Below, one piece after another: positions 8,511 to 16,980 of a DNA stretch of 64,000 nt. The position numbers and the translations under genes are program-made. The notes under the pieces were generated by a model. It had not been told where the DNA came from and searched no databases. It was given only the letters and a program-made list of their open reading frames with translations. Origin of the DNA: an uncultured Aquimarina sp. Lineage in GTDB: Bacteria; Bacteroidota; Bacteroidia; Flavobacteriales; Flavobacteriaceae. Location: contig CANMLU010000013.1 of the NCBI GenBank assembly GCA_947498815.1, forward strand, positions 62,001-126,000, read 5' to 3'. Position 1 is the stretch's first letter. Every line of letters starts with the position of its first letter.

Positions 8511-9917
8511 CTACATTAAAAAATTAAACCCCAATTGCAAAGATACTCCTCTTGCCTTTGCAAGATTAGTATATTCAAACAAATTATTCGCCGAAATATA
8601 AAAATTAATTTTGTCAATATGCGTGGATAACAAGAATCCCAAATTATAATACGAATGGTCGTCTAGTGTATATGTTACCTTAGTTCTTAAAAAATTAAAC
8701 AGTCGTTTGTAATAAAACAAGGATGCCGCATACTGGGGTCGTTTGGGTCTAAACTGCATAAACAATTGCACTCCAAGAGCATCACGAAAAGGAGGGTCTT
8801 CTCCCGCCAAAAAACAATCACAGCTTCCGTCATCATAAGGATTAAATGCATACTTAATTGATCCGTTTAGTTTTAAAGGGCGCATTGTTATGTAACTCGA
8901 GCTTAAAGTATCCAGTGGAACTGCATCCAAAAACTCGTCCAAAAAATTCTGAGATTCTTCACCCGAAAATTGGATAGGGGTCTCAAAACCATCAAACACA
9001 TAATTTCCCTTGGCGCGATATGTTTCGACATCTTTGGTATAAAAAACAACGCCTAAATCATTTGCACTTCCGGTAACAGATAATTGATCGTCAATTTTAT
9101 GAGTAAACCCTACATCAATTCCCAATCCCAAATTCCCACCCAGAATTGCCCTGCCAATTAGCTTATTAACAAGTTCTTTTGCTTCTTCTGATGAAGTTTC
9201 GGCTTCAATATCCCTTAGTGATGCATAACCCGATGTTCTTACGGTTACATCGGCATTACTAATAATGTGTTGATAAATATTACTTCCTTGAGGGGTTTCA
9301 ATAGTAGTAAAAGCACCTATATTTTTTGCACTTCGCACATGTAGCATGCTTGAATATAGTTTTGCTCTTGCTCCGAAAGTTAATTTTTTACTGACTTTTT
9401 GGGTGTATCCAAAATGATATACCATTAATAGCTCACCCGACCCACTTATTGTAGAAAATCGAAAGGGTTGATTAATAAAATCTTGATTTCCCTGATATGC
9501 CAAAACGGCAAAATCTTTTGGAAAGTAACCAATAAAATCAAGTTCTTGATACACCCCCCCAGAAAAATAAATTGAATTATTTTTTTTGCTTTCCCAACCA
9601 AAACTAAATACTTCTAATTGCTGTGTAAATGTTAGATAATCATTACTTGTTAATTTATTTAATGTAGTCTCAATCTTTTCATTAATATTTCTACCATCGT
9701 CTGCAAAAACATCGTAAAGCGATCCTCCTTTGAGCCCAGCATTGACATGAATCTGAGACAAAAAGGGGACTCCGACATGATACTTAAAACGAATATCGGT
9801 TCCTGGGTTCAATAATAATGACTGAGGAATGTCTGCAAAATCATATAGAGTTTCCTTATTTTGAGAACACACCAAGAATCCCCATAACCCTATGAATACG
9901 TATAGGAGAGTTTTCAT
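8511..9917 (-). CDS. DUF5723 family outer-membrane barrel-like protein
   Basis: The protein of 468 residues has a signal peptide (about 1-18, ending LVCSQ) and repeated beta strands across its length, with a membrane-barrel pattern and a final strand ending in Leu-Met. The opening DFADIPQSLLLNPGTDIRFKYHVG is typical of the DUF5723 / PorV-PorQ-like proteins of Bacteroidota, which resemble FadL-type barrels. The role is unknown. The start overlaps the stop of the upstream lipoprotein gene by four bases (ATGA), so translation is likely coupled. A cysteine-containing loop near residue 365 (DDGSCDCFLAGEDPP) is an odd feature for an outer-membrane barrel. Confidence 0.75.
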   Translation of the reverse strand: MKTLLYVFIGLWGFLVCSQNKETLYDFADIPQSLLLNPGTDIRFKYHVGVPFLSQIHVNAGLKGGSLYDVFADDGRNINEKIETTLNKLTSNDYLTFTQQLEVFSFGWESKKNNSIYFSGGVYQELDFIGYFPKDFAVLAYQGNQDFINQPFRFSTISGSGELLMVYHFGYTQKVSKKLTFGARAKLYSSMLHVRSAKNIGAFTTIETPQGSNIYQHIISNADVTVRTSGYASLRDIEAETSSEEAKELVNKLIGRAILGGNLGLGIDVGFTHKIDDQLSVTGSANDLGVVFYTKDVETYRAKGNYVFDGFETPIQFSGEESQNFLDEFLDAVPLDTLSSSYITMRPLKLNGSIKYAFNPYDDGSCDCFLAGEDPPFRDALGVQLFMQFRPKRPQYAASLFYYKRLFNFLRTKVTYTLDDHSYYNLGFLLSTHIDKINFYISANNLFEYTNLAKARGVSLQLGFNFLM

Positions 9918-10489
9918 GGTTCGTATATTATAAAGTAAGTTCCTTTAGATTTTAATTCCAGCACTCCCTGTAATGTGCTAGTAACATTTTGTACACTAAT
10001 AGATGAAACAAGTTTTGCGGCTGCTCCTAACACATTGATAGTTGCTGTATCCAAAACGATCACCTCTGTCGTGATTACAGGGTCCGTACCTTCCCCGTTA
10101 CCTGCCATAGCAACAATATCAAAAGAAGGCCCTATTCGTTGACCGGCTTCATTCAGGAAACCAAACTCAAACACAAAATCTCTCTCTATGGTATTGCTGA
10201 ATTCAAAAGTTAATTCTACCCGTTCCAGATTATCTACAACAAAATCTGTACTTAACAAGTCATAATTAAGAGTATCTCTGATTGGAGGCGGTTGAATAAT
10301 TATTGTTGGATCCGTATTTGGATCGATAAATTGATCTGTAGCTATCCTAGAAAAAAGAAAATCAAATTCATAAACCGGCGTTAAGACGACATCATCAATC
10401 TGGTCCAAATCCAGATCTTTTACACAAGATGTCAATTGCAGAGCAATGCCAATAATCAACACCAACAAAGACACTTTTTGAGTTTTCAT
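9914..10489 (-). CDS. Conserved lipoprotein of unknown function
   Basis: The protein of 191 residues has a lipoprotein signal: MKTQKVSLLV, a hydrophobic core and the lipobox LTSC with Cys22. The mature part is beta-rich, with TDQFIDPNTDPTIIIQPPPI and a repeated pattern of alternating hydrophobic residues, suggestive of a small beta-sandwich; no enzyme motif is present. It is the first gene of a three-gene minus-strand operon with the DUF5723 protein and the secreted protein at 7691. I do not recognise a named family. It may be an accessory lipoprotein of the barrel protein next door. Confidence 0.72.
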   Translation of the reverse strand: MKTQKVSLLVLIIGIALQLTSCVKDLDLDQIDDVVLTPVYEFDFLFSRIATDQFIDPNTDPTIIIQPPPIRDTLNYDLLSTDFVVDNLERVELTFEFSNTIERDFVFEFGFLNEAGQRIGPSFDIVAMAGNGEGTDPVITTEVIVLDTATINVLGAAAKLVSSISVQNVTSTLQGVLELKSKGTYFIIYEP

Positions 10490-10535
10490 CCAGAAAAAGA
10501 TACTTCATAAGTAAATAAAATACAAATATTTACGC

Positions 10536-11222
10536 TTAAAGATGGTTTTTGATATGTATTAATTCTGACACTTGAATGTTTCGTTTTGGTAGTTTTTCTT
10601 TGTGATAATTAAAACATATAGTTTTAAATCCCAAGGCTTCGGCTCCCAAAATATCTGCTTCATAATTATCGCCAATCATCATACTATTTGTCGTTTTTGC
10701 GCCCGATGAAGTAATGGCGTGCTCAAAAATTATTGGGTTTGGTTTTTTTACACCAGCTTCTTCACTATTAGTAATTGTCTTAAAGTAATGTTTTATGCCT
10801 GAGTTTAATAGTTTTTTATACTGAACATCTCTAAACCCATTGGTAATAATGTGTAAATCATATTTTGGGCTTAGATATTCTAATAGCTCAGTCGCACCAT
10901 CTATCAAATGATTATTTAAGGGTAAGAAACTTATATAATCATCAGACATTTCATCTACAACGGATATCGAAAATTGAAGGTTTAGGGCCGAAAAAGCTTC
11001 TGTAAGCCTTTGCCTACGCAACTCTTCTTTACTTACTTTTTCTTCACGATATAGTTTCCAATATTTTAAATTGATAGGTTGATACTTTTCCAAAAAATGA
11101 CCAATCTCCAGATTAACATTAAACTTATCAAAAATGAGTTTAAATGCCAGGGATGAATTTTTATCAAAATCCCAAAGTGTGTGATCAAGATCAAAAAAAA
11201 CATGTTCAATGTTACTATTCAT
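10536..11222 (-). CDS. YjjG-family noncanonical pyrimidine nucleotidase (HAD superfamily)
   Basis: This HAD-superfamily hydrolase is of the YjjG type, which dephosphorylates nucleotides such as UMP, dUMP and damaged pyrimidine nucleotides. Start ATG 11222 gives MNSNIEHVFFDLDHTLWDFD; an upstream in-frame start would add 18 residues inside the neighbouring gene. HAD motif I is FFDLDHTLWDF, motif II IITNGF, motif III KKPNPIIF, and motif IV MIGDNYEADILGAEALG. The cap (about 20-110) is the small helical C1 type. With 228 residues it has the usual length. It overlaps the 3' end of the upstream deacetylase-fold gene by 8 bases, implying coupled translation. Confidence 0.87.
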   Translation of the reverse strand: MNSNIEHVFFDLDHTLWDFDKNSSLAFKLIFDKFNVNLEIGHFLEKYQPINLKYWKLYREEKVSKEELRRQRLTEAFSALNLQFSISVVDEMSDDYISFLPLNNHLIDGATELLEYLSPKYDLHIITNGFRDVQYKKLLNSGIKHYFKTITNSEEAGVKKPNPIIFEHAITSSGAKTTNSMMIGDNYEADILGAEALGFKTICFNYHKEKLPKRNIQVSELIHIKNHL

Positions 11223-12519
11223 ATGTGGTATTCCAAATAAATTCAAAGGTTGACTTCCAAAATGTTTGATCCTCAAGATCGCTAAATAGGGTATTACTAA
11301 AAACGGGTATAAACGTTCCTTCTACTTCCTTAATTTTTTTAATATACATAAGAATTTCATTTCTGGCAGCTTCTTCGCTATCTACCTCAAATTTTCGCCC
11401 ATCGCCAGAAAAACAAAAAGAATATACTTTGAGTGGGGTTTGCACTTCGTAATCCAAATCATAAAACATAAATGGTGTGCAAGTACCTGCTCTAAACCCT
11501 GAAAATGCAGAATATCCCATAGAGTAATCCTCTTCGATCTCTAACTCAATAAAATGACGATATGCTTCGGGTAATTTAATCTTAAAAAATGAGCATAGTG
11601 AATATTTAAGCCTGCGGTTTAGAATAGCTTCTATTCTTTGTTTCTCTTTGTTTAAAATAGACAGGTCACAAATCGCTTCATAAGAAACTTTTAATCCAAC
11701 ATCTATATAATCTGCAATGTGTTTGATTAGTGTACGATGCTTAGGATGGTTATGCCCCACGTTTTTTTCATAATTCGAATAATCCCCCACTCCAAACAAG
11801 ACTTTGGTTTTCCTTTTTTTATCTTTTTGTAAATTAATAATGAAATCAAAAGTATCGTAAGGGTCTTTTTGTAATCCAATAAACACTTTAAATCTATCCG
11901 TTAATTCTTCAAGTTTTAACTTCCATAAATCTTTAAACCCTCCTCCTATTGATCGCAATAGACCTTTATTTTTATATGCAAAGGTTTGGGACACAGAAAC
12001 AATTGGTCTAACACTAAACTTTCTTTTTTCAAATTCAAGATTAGGATATTTATCCAAAAGAACATTCATAAATTTATATGCCCATTTATCTACCACTGGA
12101 TCTTGAAGAAAATCGTTGGTATATGCCACACTTTCATTAGCAGGAAATCGGCCCAAACTATCCTTGACATGCGGTAAGTATTCTTCATAACGTGTTAGAA
12201 GATAAAAAGTAGCAGCAAAAATATCAAAGGGCAAAGCTGTATTTTCATGTTTAACTTGAAAAAAACATTTGGTCTCTTCCCAATCGGATACTTGGATATC
12301 TACATCATTCAATCCTTGTTCAAAAAGCAAATCTACACTCTGAAAATAAAGCTCTTTACCCAAAGGTTGTTTTCCATAAGAAAATTTAGGTCCATCGTGA
12401 GCAATAAAAGGTTCAATTTTGGACGTTAAATCAACATTAAACCCAAGAATTCGTTTGCAAATTTGTTTAAAGGTATACGAAACTCTTGGCGTTACTTTTT
12501 GTACATGAATTAATAGCAT
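11215..12519 (-). CDS. DUF7033-type polysaccharide deacetylase-fold protein, catalytic residues apparently lost
   Basis: The layout follows Bacteroidota polysaccharide deacetylases with an N-terminal DUF7033 domain (about 1-150, AATFYLLTRYEEYLPHVKDS) and a NodB-like region (about 160-434). Landmarks that persist are the LPEAYRHFIELEIEEDYSMG and SAFSGFRAGTCTPFMFYDL segments. The residues that should do chemistry are changed: the DxD-bearing strand reads IVSVSQTFAY, the zinc-histidine segment expected as GLHPSYES reads GLKVSYEA, the R-x-H segment reads CSFFKIKLP, and the terminal W-H-N-E region reads VFSNTLFSD. This comparison is from memory of family sequences. The protein may be a pseudoenzyme. 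It is followed, with an 8-base overlap, by the YjjG-like gene. Confidence 0.72.
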   Translation of the reverse strand: MLLIHVQKVTPRVSYTFKQICKRILGFNVDLTSKIEPFIAHDGPKFSYGKQPLGKELYFQSVDLLFEQGLNDVDIQVSDWEETKCFFQVKHENTALPFDIFAATFYLLTRYEEYLPHVKDSLGRFPANESVAYTNDFLQDPVVDKWAYKFMNVLLDKYPNLEFEKRKFSVRPIVSVSQTFAYKNKGLLRSIGGGFKDLWKLKLEELTDRFKVFIGLQKDPYDTFDFIINLQKDKKRKTKVLFGVGDYSNYEKNVGHNHPKHRTLIKHIADYIDVGLKVSYEAICDLSILNKEKQRIEAILNRRLKYSLCSFFKIKLPEAYRHFIELEIEEDYSMGYSAFSGFRAGTCTPFMFYDLDYEVQTPLKVYSFCFSGDGRKFEVDSEEAARNEILMYIKKIKEVEGTFIPVFSNTLFSDLEDQTFWKSTFEFIWNTTYE

Positions 12520-12707
12520 ATCTGTAGTTACAAATTACGATTTTTGAATTACGAATTATACGCATAGCATTGAATATTTTATTTCTGAATATGCATTTAA
12601 CCGACATTCTTTTAATTTATAAAATAAAAAGAGAACCCATACTATTTATTGTAGTATTAGATCCGCTATACATAGACTTCGAAAATCTCAAATCGTACAT
12701 CCAAAAT

Positions 12708-13406
12708 TTATAATATGGATTCATCGGCAAAGCTAAAATAGCCTTTTTCTATAATAATAAGATGATCCAGCACCTTGATATCCAAACTTGATCCAGCTTG
12801 TTTAATTTTTTGAGTTAAATCTTTATCCGATGTACTTGGCCGTAGTGTGCCACTTGGGTGATTATGCCCAATTATAATTCCGGTAGCACCATATTCTAAT
12901 GCCGATCTAAAAATAATACGCACATCTACAAGTGTAGCGGTTTTTCCACCAACACTAATTTGTTTTTTTTGAATTACTTTATTTGCATTATTTAAGAATA
13001 AAATCCAAAATTCTTCATGTTCAAGATCTCCAATCAGAGGTCTAAAAAGATTAAAAGCATCTTTACTTGAGGTAATTCTTGATACTTTAGAAATATCTTC
13101 ACTACTTCTTCTGCGACCTAACTCCAGTCCTGCAACAATTGCAATAGCTTTGGCCTCACCAATACCTTTAAAATTCATCAGTTGTTTTATTGATAATTTA
13201 CCAAGATCGTTAATTTGATGATCAACACTGGCCAAAATACGCTTGCTCAATGCAACGGCACTTTCGTTTCGATTTCCTGAACCAATCAGAATCGCAATTA
13301 GCTCTGCATCGCTTAATGTGTTTTTCCCTTTAGCGATCAATTTCTCTCTTGGACGATCATTTTCATTCCATTCCTTAATCGAAAATGATGAATTAAACTC
13401 ACTCAT
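12708..13406 (-). CDS. radC: RadC family JAB/MPN-domain protein
   Basis: The protein of 232 residues has an N-terminal helix-hairpin-helix region (NFKGIGEAKAIAIVAGLELG, about 72-92) and a C-terminal JAB1/MPN metalloprotease-like domain. The JAMM signature appears as HNHPSGTLRPSTSDKDLT, with the two histidines and the distal aspartate. The name comes from a historical link with DNA repair; the biochemical activity of the chromosomal family is not settled. It is monocistronic and runs divergently from the small secreted-protein gene at 13636. Length and composition are normal. Confidence 0.93.
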   Translation of the reverse strand: MSEFNSSFSIKEWNENDRPREKLIAKGKNTLSDAELIAILIGSGNRNESAVALSKRILASVDHQINDLGKLSIKQLMNFKGIGEAKAIAIVAGLELGRRRSSEDISKVSRITSSKDAFNLFRPLIGDLEHEEFWILFLNNANKVIQKKQISVGGKTATLVDVRIIFRSALEYGATGIIIGHNHPSGTLRPSTSDKDLTQKIKQAGSSLDIKVLDHLIIIEKGYFSFADESIL

Positions 13407-13551
13407 TTACTAGTTTTAACAATTAAAAATTTACTAATATTTGCTCCTATAAGTATAAACTATTTATCTCAATTACAAGGTATTATTGTGTTGTTAATAT
13501 ACAATTAAACTGCTCGAATCTTTGAATATTCTCCAATATTTACACCATATA

Positions 13552-13583
13552 TTTGTTTGAAAATGAAAGTTTTACTATATTTG
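13552..13583 (+). promoter_or_regulatory. Consensus Bacteroidota promoter of the gene at 13636
   Basis: TTTG (13552-13555) and TATATTTG (13576-13583), separated by 20 bases, match the -33/-7 consensus perfectly. The predicted transcription start leaves a leader of roughly 45 bases before ATG 13636. Confidence 0.7.
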
Positions 13584-13635
13584 GGCACCCTTAATCCCAA
13601 AATGAATAATTTAACAACTTCAAATTAACCTATTT

Positions 13636-14079
13636 ATGAAGAATATTTTTACTATCGTTTTACTTTTTGCCACTCTTAGTTTCTATGGCCAGGACAAGAA
13701 GGTTTCTTTCTTAAATTTAGTAGGAAATAACATACAAGTTCCTAGAGGATGTCAAGCTCAATCTGAATATGAACTTCAGGCCTGTGATGGAACATCTATC
13801 AAATGGGACTACTATACAGAAGATATGCTATCGGCTGTATTTGACGCGACGATAAGTGCTTTTGCAGAAAGCAATAGCTCCAAAACCGAAGTTACCTTTA
13901 CTTCTTTTGGAGGACAATTAAAAGGATACAAATTCAAAATGGGTACCACCTTTCAATATTTCTTAAGAGGTACTATTAAGGAACAACCATTAATGATTAA
14001 TTTAGGAACACCAAAAGATATTACCAAGAGTGATGATCTTGATGGGTTTTTAAGTTTGTTCTTCGATGCAGCAAGTTAA
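13636..14079 (+). CDS. Small secreted protein of unknown function
   Basis: The 147-residue product has a signal peptide (MKNIFTIVLLFATLSFYGQ, about 1-19) and a mature region of about 128 residues without a recognised domain. Two cysteines (GCQAQSEYELQACDG, about residues 39-52) could form a disulfide in the periplasm. The C-terminal half contains EVTFTSFGGQLKGYKFKMG and ends in an acidic, hydrophobic tail. It has its own consensus promoter and is followed at once by a perfect palindromic terminator, so it is a single-gene transcript. Confidence 0.75.
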   Translation: MKNIFTIVLLFATLSFYGQDKKVSFLNLVGNNIQVPRGCQAQSEYELQACDGTSIKWDYYTEDMLSAVFDATISAFAESNSSKTEVTFTSFGGQLKGYKFKMGTTFQYFLRGTIKEQPLMINLGTPKDITKSDDLDGFLSLFFDAAS

Positions 14080-14094
14080 TTAGAACGATATTTT

Positions 14095-14146
14095 ATACAT
14101 AAATACAAAAGGCTGGTCATATGACCAGCCTTTTGTATTTATGTAT
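14095..14146. terminator. Perfect 52-bp palindrome, bidirectional terminator
   Basis: The sequence from 14095 to 14146 is a perfect inverted repeat with no loop; the centre lies between 14120 and 14121. The GC core GGCTGGTCAT/ATGACCAGCC is flanked by AAAA and TTTT on the two sides, so it could terminate in both directions. It lies 15 bases after the stop of the secreted-protein gene. Confidence 0.85.
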
Positions 14147-14198
14147 CATTTTAAAATGTTACTTTTAAAGTGTCAATCAACATATAAATTTCTAACGC

Positions 14199-14642
14199 AT
14201 GAAATCTTTATTTGAGGATACGGTAAAAAACGAAATAGAAAATCGGATTAACAACCTATCAAATTCTAGTGCTCCAGTATGGGGAAAAATGGATGTATCA
14301 CAAATGTTTCACCATTGCCAATTTCCTTTAAAAATTGCATTGCAAAAAGAACATCCAGAACTTAAACCAAACCTATTGGCTAAATTATTTTTCAAAAAGT
14401 CAATGTATAATGATAAGCCATGGCGAAAAAATCTACCTACACATTCAAAACTAAAAGTAGTAGATCAAAAAGAATTTGAAAAAGAAAAAGAACAATTATT
14501 AAGTCTAATATCAGAATTCTCTAACCAAAGAGATAAAAAGGAATGGGACGCGCACCCTATGTTTGGAAAATTTACTCCAGAACAATGGGGAAAAATGCAG
14601 TACAAACATTTGGATCATCATCTTCAACAATTTAAAGTCTAG
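14199..14642 (+). CDS. DUF1569 (DinB-like) protein
   Basis: The protein of 147 residues fits the DUF1569 family, a DinB-like four-helix bundle. Family signs are WGKMDVSQMFHHCQFPLKIA near the N terminus, which gives two histidines, and the closing segment HPMFGKFTPEQWGKMQYKHLDHHLQQF, which gives the third conserved histidine region. Members of the wider DinB/YfiT fold often bind a metal through three histidines and use thiol cofactors; activity for DUF1569 itself is not known. It sits three bases upstream of the PaiB-like gene and is probably cotranscribed with it. Confidence 0.83.
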   Translation: MKSLFEDTVKNEIENRINNLSNSSAPVWGKMDVSQMFHHCQFPLKIALQKEHPELKPNLLAKLFFKKSMYNDKPWRKNLPTHSKLKVVDQKEFEKEKEQLLSLISEFSNQRDKKEWDAHPMFGKFTPEQWGKMQYKHLDHHLQQFKV

Positions 14643-14645
14643 TCA

Positions 14646-15245
14646 TTGTATCCACCAAAACATCATCAGGATTATAATCCCGAAAACATAAAAGAAGTCG
14701 CCAAGGCATACCCCTTTTCGGTATTGATATCTGCACAAGGCCAAACACCCTTTATTACTCATGCTCCATTGATTTTTCACGGAGAAAAACTGGTAGGCCA
14801 TATAGATATCAATAATCCTCACACGAAACTTCTCAAGGAAGACTATCCGATTACAGCAGTATTTCAAGGGCCACAGACCTATATCTCACCATCTATCTAT
14901 ACCACAAAACAACTGCCTACATGGAATTATATCATTGCCCATGCCACGGGTACTGCAAAAGAAATTAAAGATACCAACGTCATAAAAAGATCCATAGTCA
15001 CAATGACAGAGTTTCTGGAAAAACCTGATCAACGATTTATTTTAGATCTAGAAGATCCCAGAATGAATCGATTAGTTCCTTATATTCATTGTTTTGAAAT
15101 TAGTATTAATCAATGGGAAGGAAAATTTAAATTAAGTCAAGACAAAGTTCCTGCAGACATTGAAAATGCCAAACAAGAATTAATAAAAAACAATCAAAAG
15201 AATATTAAAAGCTTCGTAGATACTTTATTTGAAAAGCATTTTTAG
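14646..15245 (+). CDS. PaiB-like FMN-binding negative transcriptional regulator family protein
   Basis: The 199-residue protein belongs to the PaiB family, named after the Bacillus regulator of sporulation and protease genes, with a split-barrel flavin-binding fold. The start is a TTG codon, which gives MYPPKHHQDYNPENIKEVAK; family members begin with the same MYxPxxF/H motif, and no ATG is available. Conserved segments are YPFSVLISAQ, HAPLIFHGEKLVGHID, FQGPQTYISPSIYTTKQ and LPTWNYIIAHATG. The direct role in bacteria outside Bacillus is uncertain. It follows the DUF1569 gene by three bases and converges on mpl. Confidence 0.83.
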   Translation: MYPPKHHQDYNPENIKEVAKAYPFSVLISAQGQTPFITHAPLIFHGEKLVGHIDINNPHTKLLKEDYPITAVFQGPQTYISPSIYTTKQLPTWNYIIAHATGTAKEIKDTNVIKRSIVTMTEFLEKPDQRFILDLEDPRMNRLVPYIHCFEISINQWEGKFKLSQDKVPADIENAKQELIKNNQKNIKSFVDTLFEKHF

Positions 15246-15258
15246 TTTTTGAAGCAAC

Positions 15259-16617
15259 CTAAGAATGAATCCAATTTTCAATTTCATCAAAATCTAAACC
15301 GCCATAATTACCACTACTCATTAAAAGCAATGCACTATTTTCAAAATTCCTTTGCCTTAAATAGTCTTGAAACTCTTCGGGATTTGTATAAACAACAAGA
15401 TCATCCCGCATAAATGCTTCTGATATTTGAGATGCAGAAACACCTTCCAATTGTTTAATTTTTACTGCATGTGGTGAATAAAACACCACAGCCTCGTCTG
15501 CGGCATCCAATGTGCCTTTGTATTCTTTCAAAAACTCTGCATTTAAGCTACTATAGGTGTGTAACTCTAGACATGCGATTAGTTTTCTTTCTTGGTATTG
15601 TTCTTTTACCGCTTTTGTAGTCGCACTTACTTTGGATGGGCTATGTGCAAAATCCTTATAGGCAACACTAGAATTATTTTCTGCAATTTTCTCCAATCGT
15701 TTTGATGCTCCTTTGAAATTTGCGATAGCTTCATAAAAATCATCTTCATCTACTCCCATATGCTGGCAGATCCACTTCGCACCAGCTAGATTACTTAAAT
15801 TATGTTTACCAAAGACTTCAATTGGCATTTCTCCTTCAGGAGTATGTAACAAAGTTTCTCCATCTTCGATCCTATAATCCGGGGTTTCGTATGGAAATTT
15901 ACGAATAGGAGCTTCTGTAGCCTCGGCTATATTTTTTACCTCAACATCCTCTTCATTATAGACCAAAGCGCCTCCGTTTATGATTGAATTTACAAAAATC
16001 CTAAACTGCTCTACATAAGTATCAAAAGTTGGAAATACATTAATATGATCCCAGGCAATGCCACTTATCAAAGCAATATTGGGTTGATATAGGTGAAATT
16101 TTGGTCTTCGATCTATCGGAGAGGACAAATATTCATCACCTTCTAGCACCATGAAATCATTTTCTTCGGTAAGATGAACCATCGTATCAAATCCTTCCAA
16201 TTGAGCACCCACCATATAATCTACCTTTTTATCATGATAATGCAGTACATGTAAAATCATTGAAGTGATTGTTGTTTTACCATGTGAACCACCTATCACA
16301 ACACGAGTTTTATTTTTGGATTGCTCATATAAAAACTCTGGATATGAGTATATTTTTACTCCTAATTTTTGAGCTTCAACAAGTTCTTCATTATCTTCTT
16401 TGGCATGCATCCCTAAAATGATAGCATCCAGTTCTTCTGTAATCTTACTAGGAAACCAACCAAACTCGGTAGGCAACAATCCATATTTGACTAATCGTGA
16501 TTTTGAAGGTTCAAAAATGGTATCATCACTACCTGTAACTTGATATCCCTTTTGATGTAATGCTATGGCTAGGTTATGCATCGCACTCCCCCCAATCGCT
16601 ATAAAATGTACACGCAT
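15259..16617 (-). CDS. mpl: Murein tripeptide ligase Mpl (UDP-MurNAc:L-alanyl-gamma-D-glutamyl-meso-diaminopimelate ligase)
   Basis: Mpl ligates recycled murein tripeptide to UDP-MurNAc in the cytoplasm. The protein of 452 residues has the Mur ligase order: an N-terminal Rossmann-like UDP-binding domain (MRVHFIAIGGSAMHNLAIAL), the ATPase domain with P-loop GGSHGKTT (109-116), the Mur ligase signatures EGDEYLSSPID and SGIAWDHINVFPT, and the C-terminal domain with KDFAHSPSKV. The opening IGGSAMHNLA distinguishes Mpl from MurC, which has GIGMSG-like residues. Length is typical. It is transcribed alone and converges with the PaiB-like gene. Confidence 0.87.
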   Translation of the reverse strand: MRVHFIAIGGSAMHNLAIALHQKGYQVTGSDDTIFEPSKSRLVKYGLLPTEFGWFPSKITEELDAIILGMHAKEDNEELVEAQKLGVKIYSYPEFLYEQSKNKTRVVIGGSHGKTTITSMILHVLHYHDKKVDYMVGAQLEGFDTMVHLTEENDFMVLEGDEYLSSPIDRRPKFHLYQPNIALISGIAWDHINVFPTFDTYVEQFRIFVNSIINGGALVYNEEDVEVKNIAEATEAPIRKFPYETPDYRIEDGETLLHTPEGEMPIEVFGKHNLSNLAGAKWICQHMGVDEDDFYEAIANFKGASKRLEKIAENNSSVAYKDFAHSPSKVSATTKAVKEQYQERKLIACLELHTYSSLNAEFLKEYKGTLDAADEAVVFYSPHAVKIKQLEGVSASQISEAFMRDDLVVYTNPEEFQDYLRQRNFENSALLLMSSGNYGGLDFDEIENWIHS

Positions 16618-16980
16618 AATTATCTCTTAAATCAGATAGTAAAGATACAATCTACGATGAATAATGAAAGAATCAAGGTACGAAAAGTGAACCAATAGCC
16701 TTTTTTTGTTTATGAGAAGTCTATCCTCAATGCACTCGATCCCTTACACTTCAATACACTACACTCAACAACAAAGTCGTTTCACTCATTTATCATTTTA
16801 TCTACTCAATTTTATTATTTTCTTAGTCCTCAAAATAGAAGTTTTGATTTGTAGCCTCAAAATTGTTTTGGCTCATTTCAAATACGTAGCTTTATACTGT
16901 TATTTACAAATAACAAGCAAATGTCGAACAAATTTGGTATAAGGCTTGCTAAGTTTACATAACAACTTAAAATTTTAACA
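16618..16980. other. 363-bp intergenic region, divergent promoters
   Basis: This stretch separates divergent mpl and the alpha-2-macroglobulin gene and must hold both promoters. A 78-codon open frame in it has no sensible protein features. A TTTG at 16933-16936 and TAAGTTTA at 16950-16957 resemble promoter elements, but the spacing is too short. A short repeat CCTCAAAAT occurs twice near 16830 and 16856. I see no RNA gene. Confidence 0.4.

Noticed and set aside
12538-12560. Direct repeat AATTACGA upstream of the deacetylase-fold gene
   Set aside because: Two short AT-rich copies are likely by chance in this background and no regulator gene is linked.
16706-16942. 78-codon open frame between mpl and the alpha-2-macroglobulin gene
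   Set aside because: Begins at TTG, has no recognisable features and an unusual composition, and occupies the divergent promoter region.
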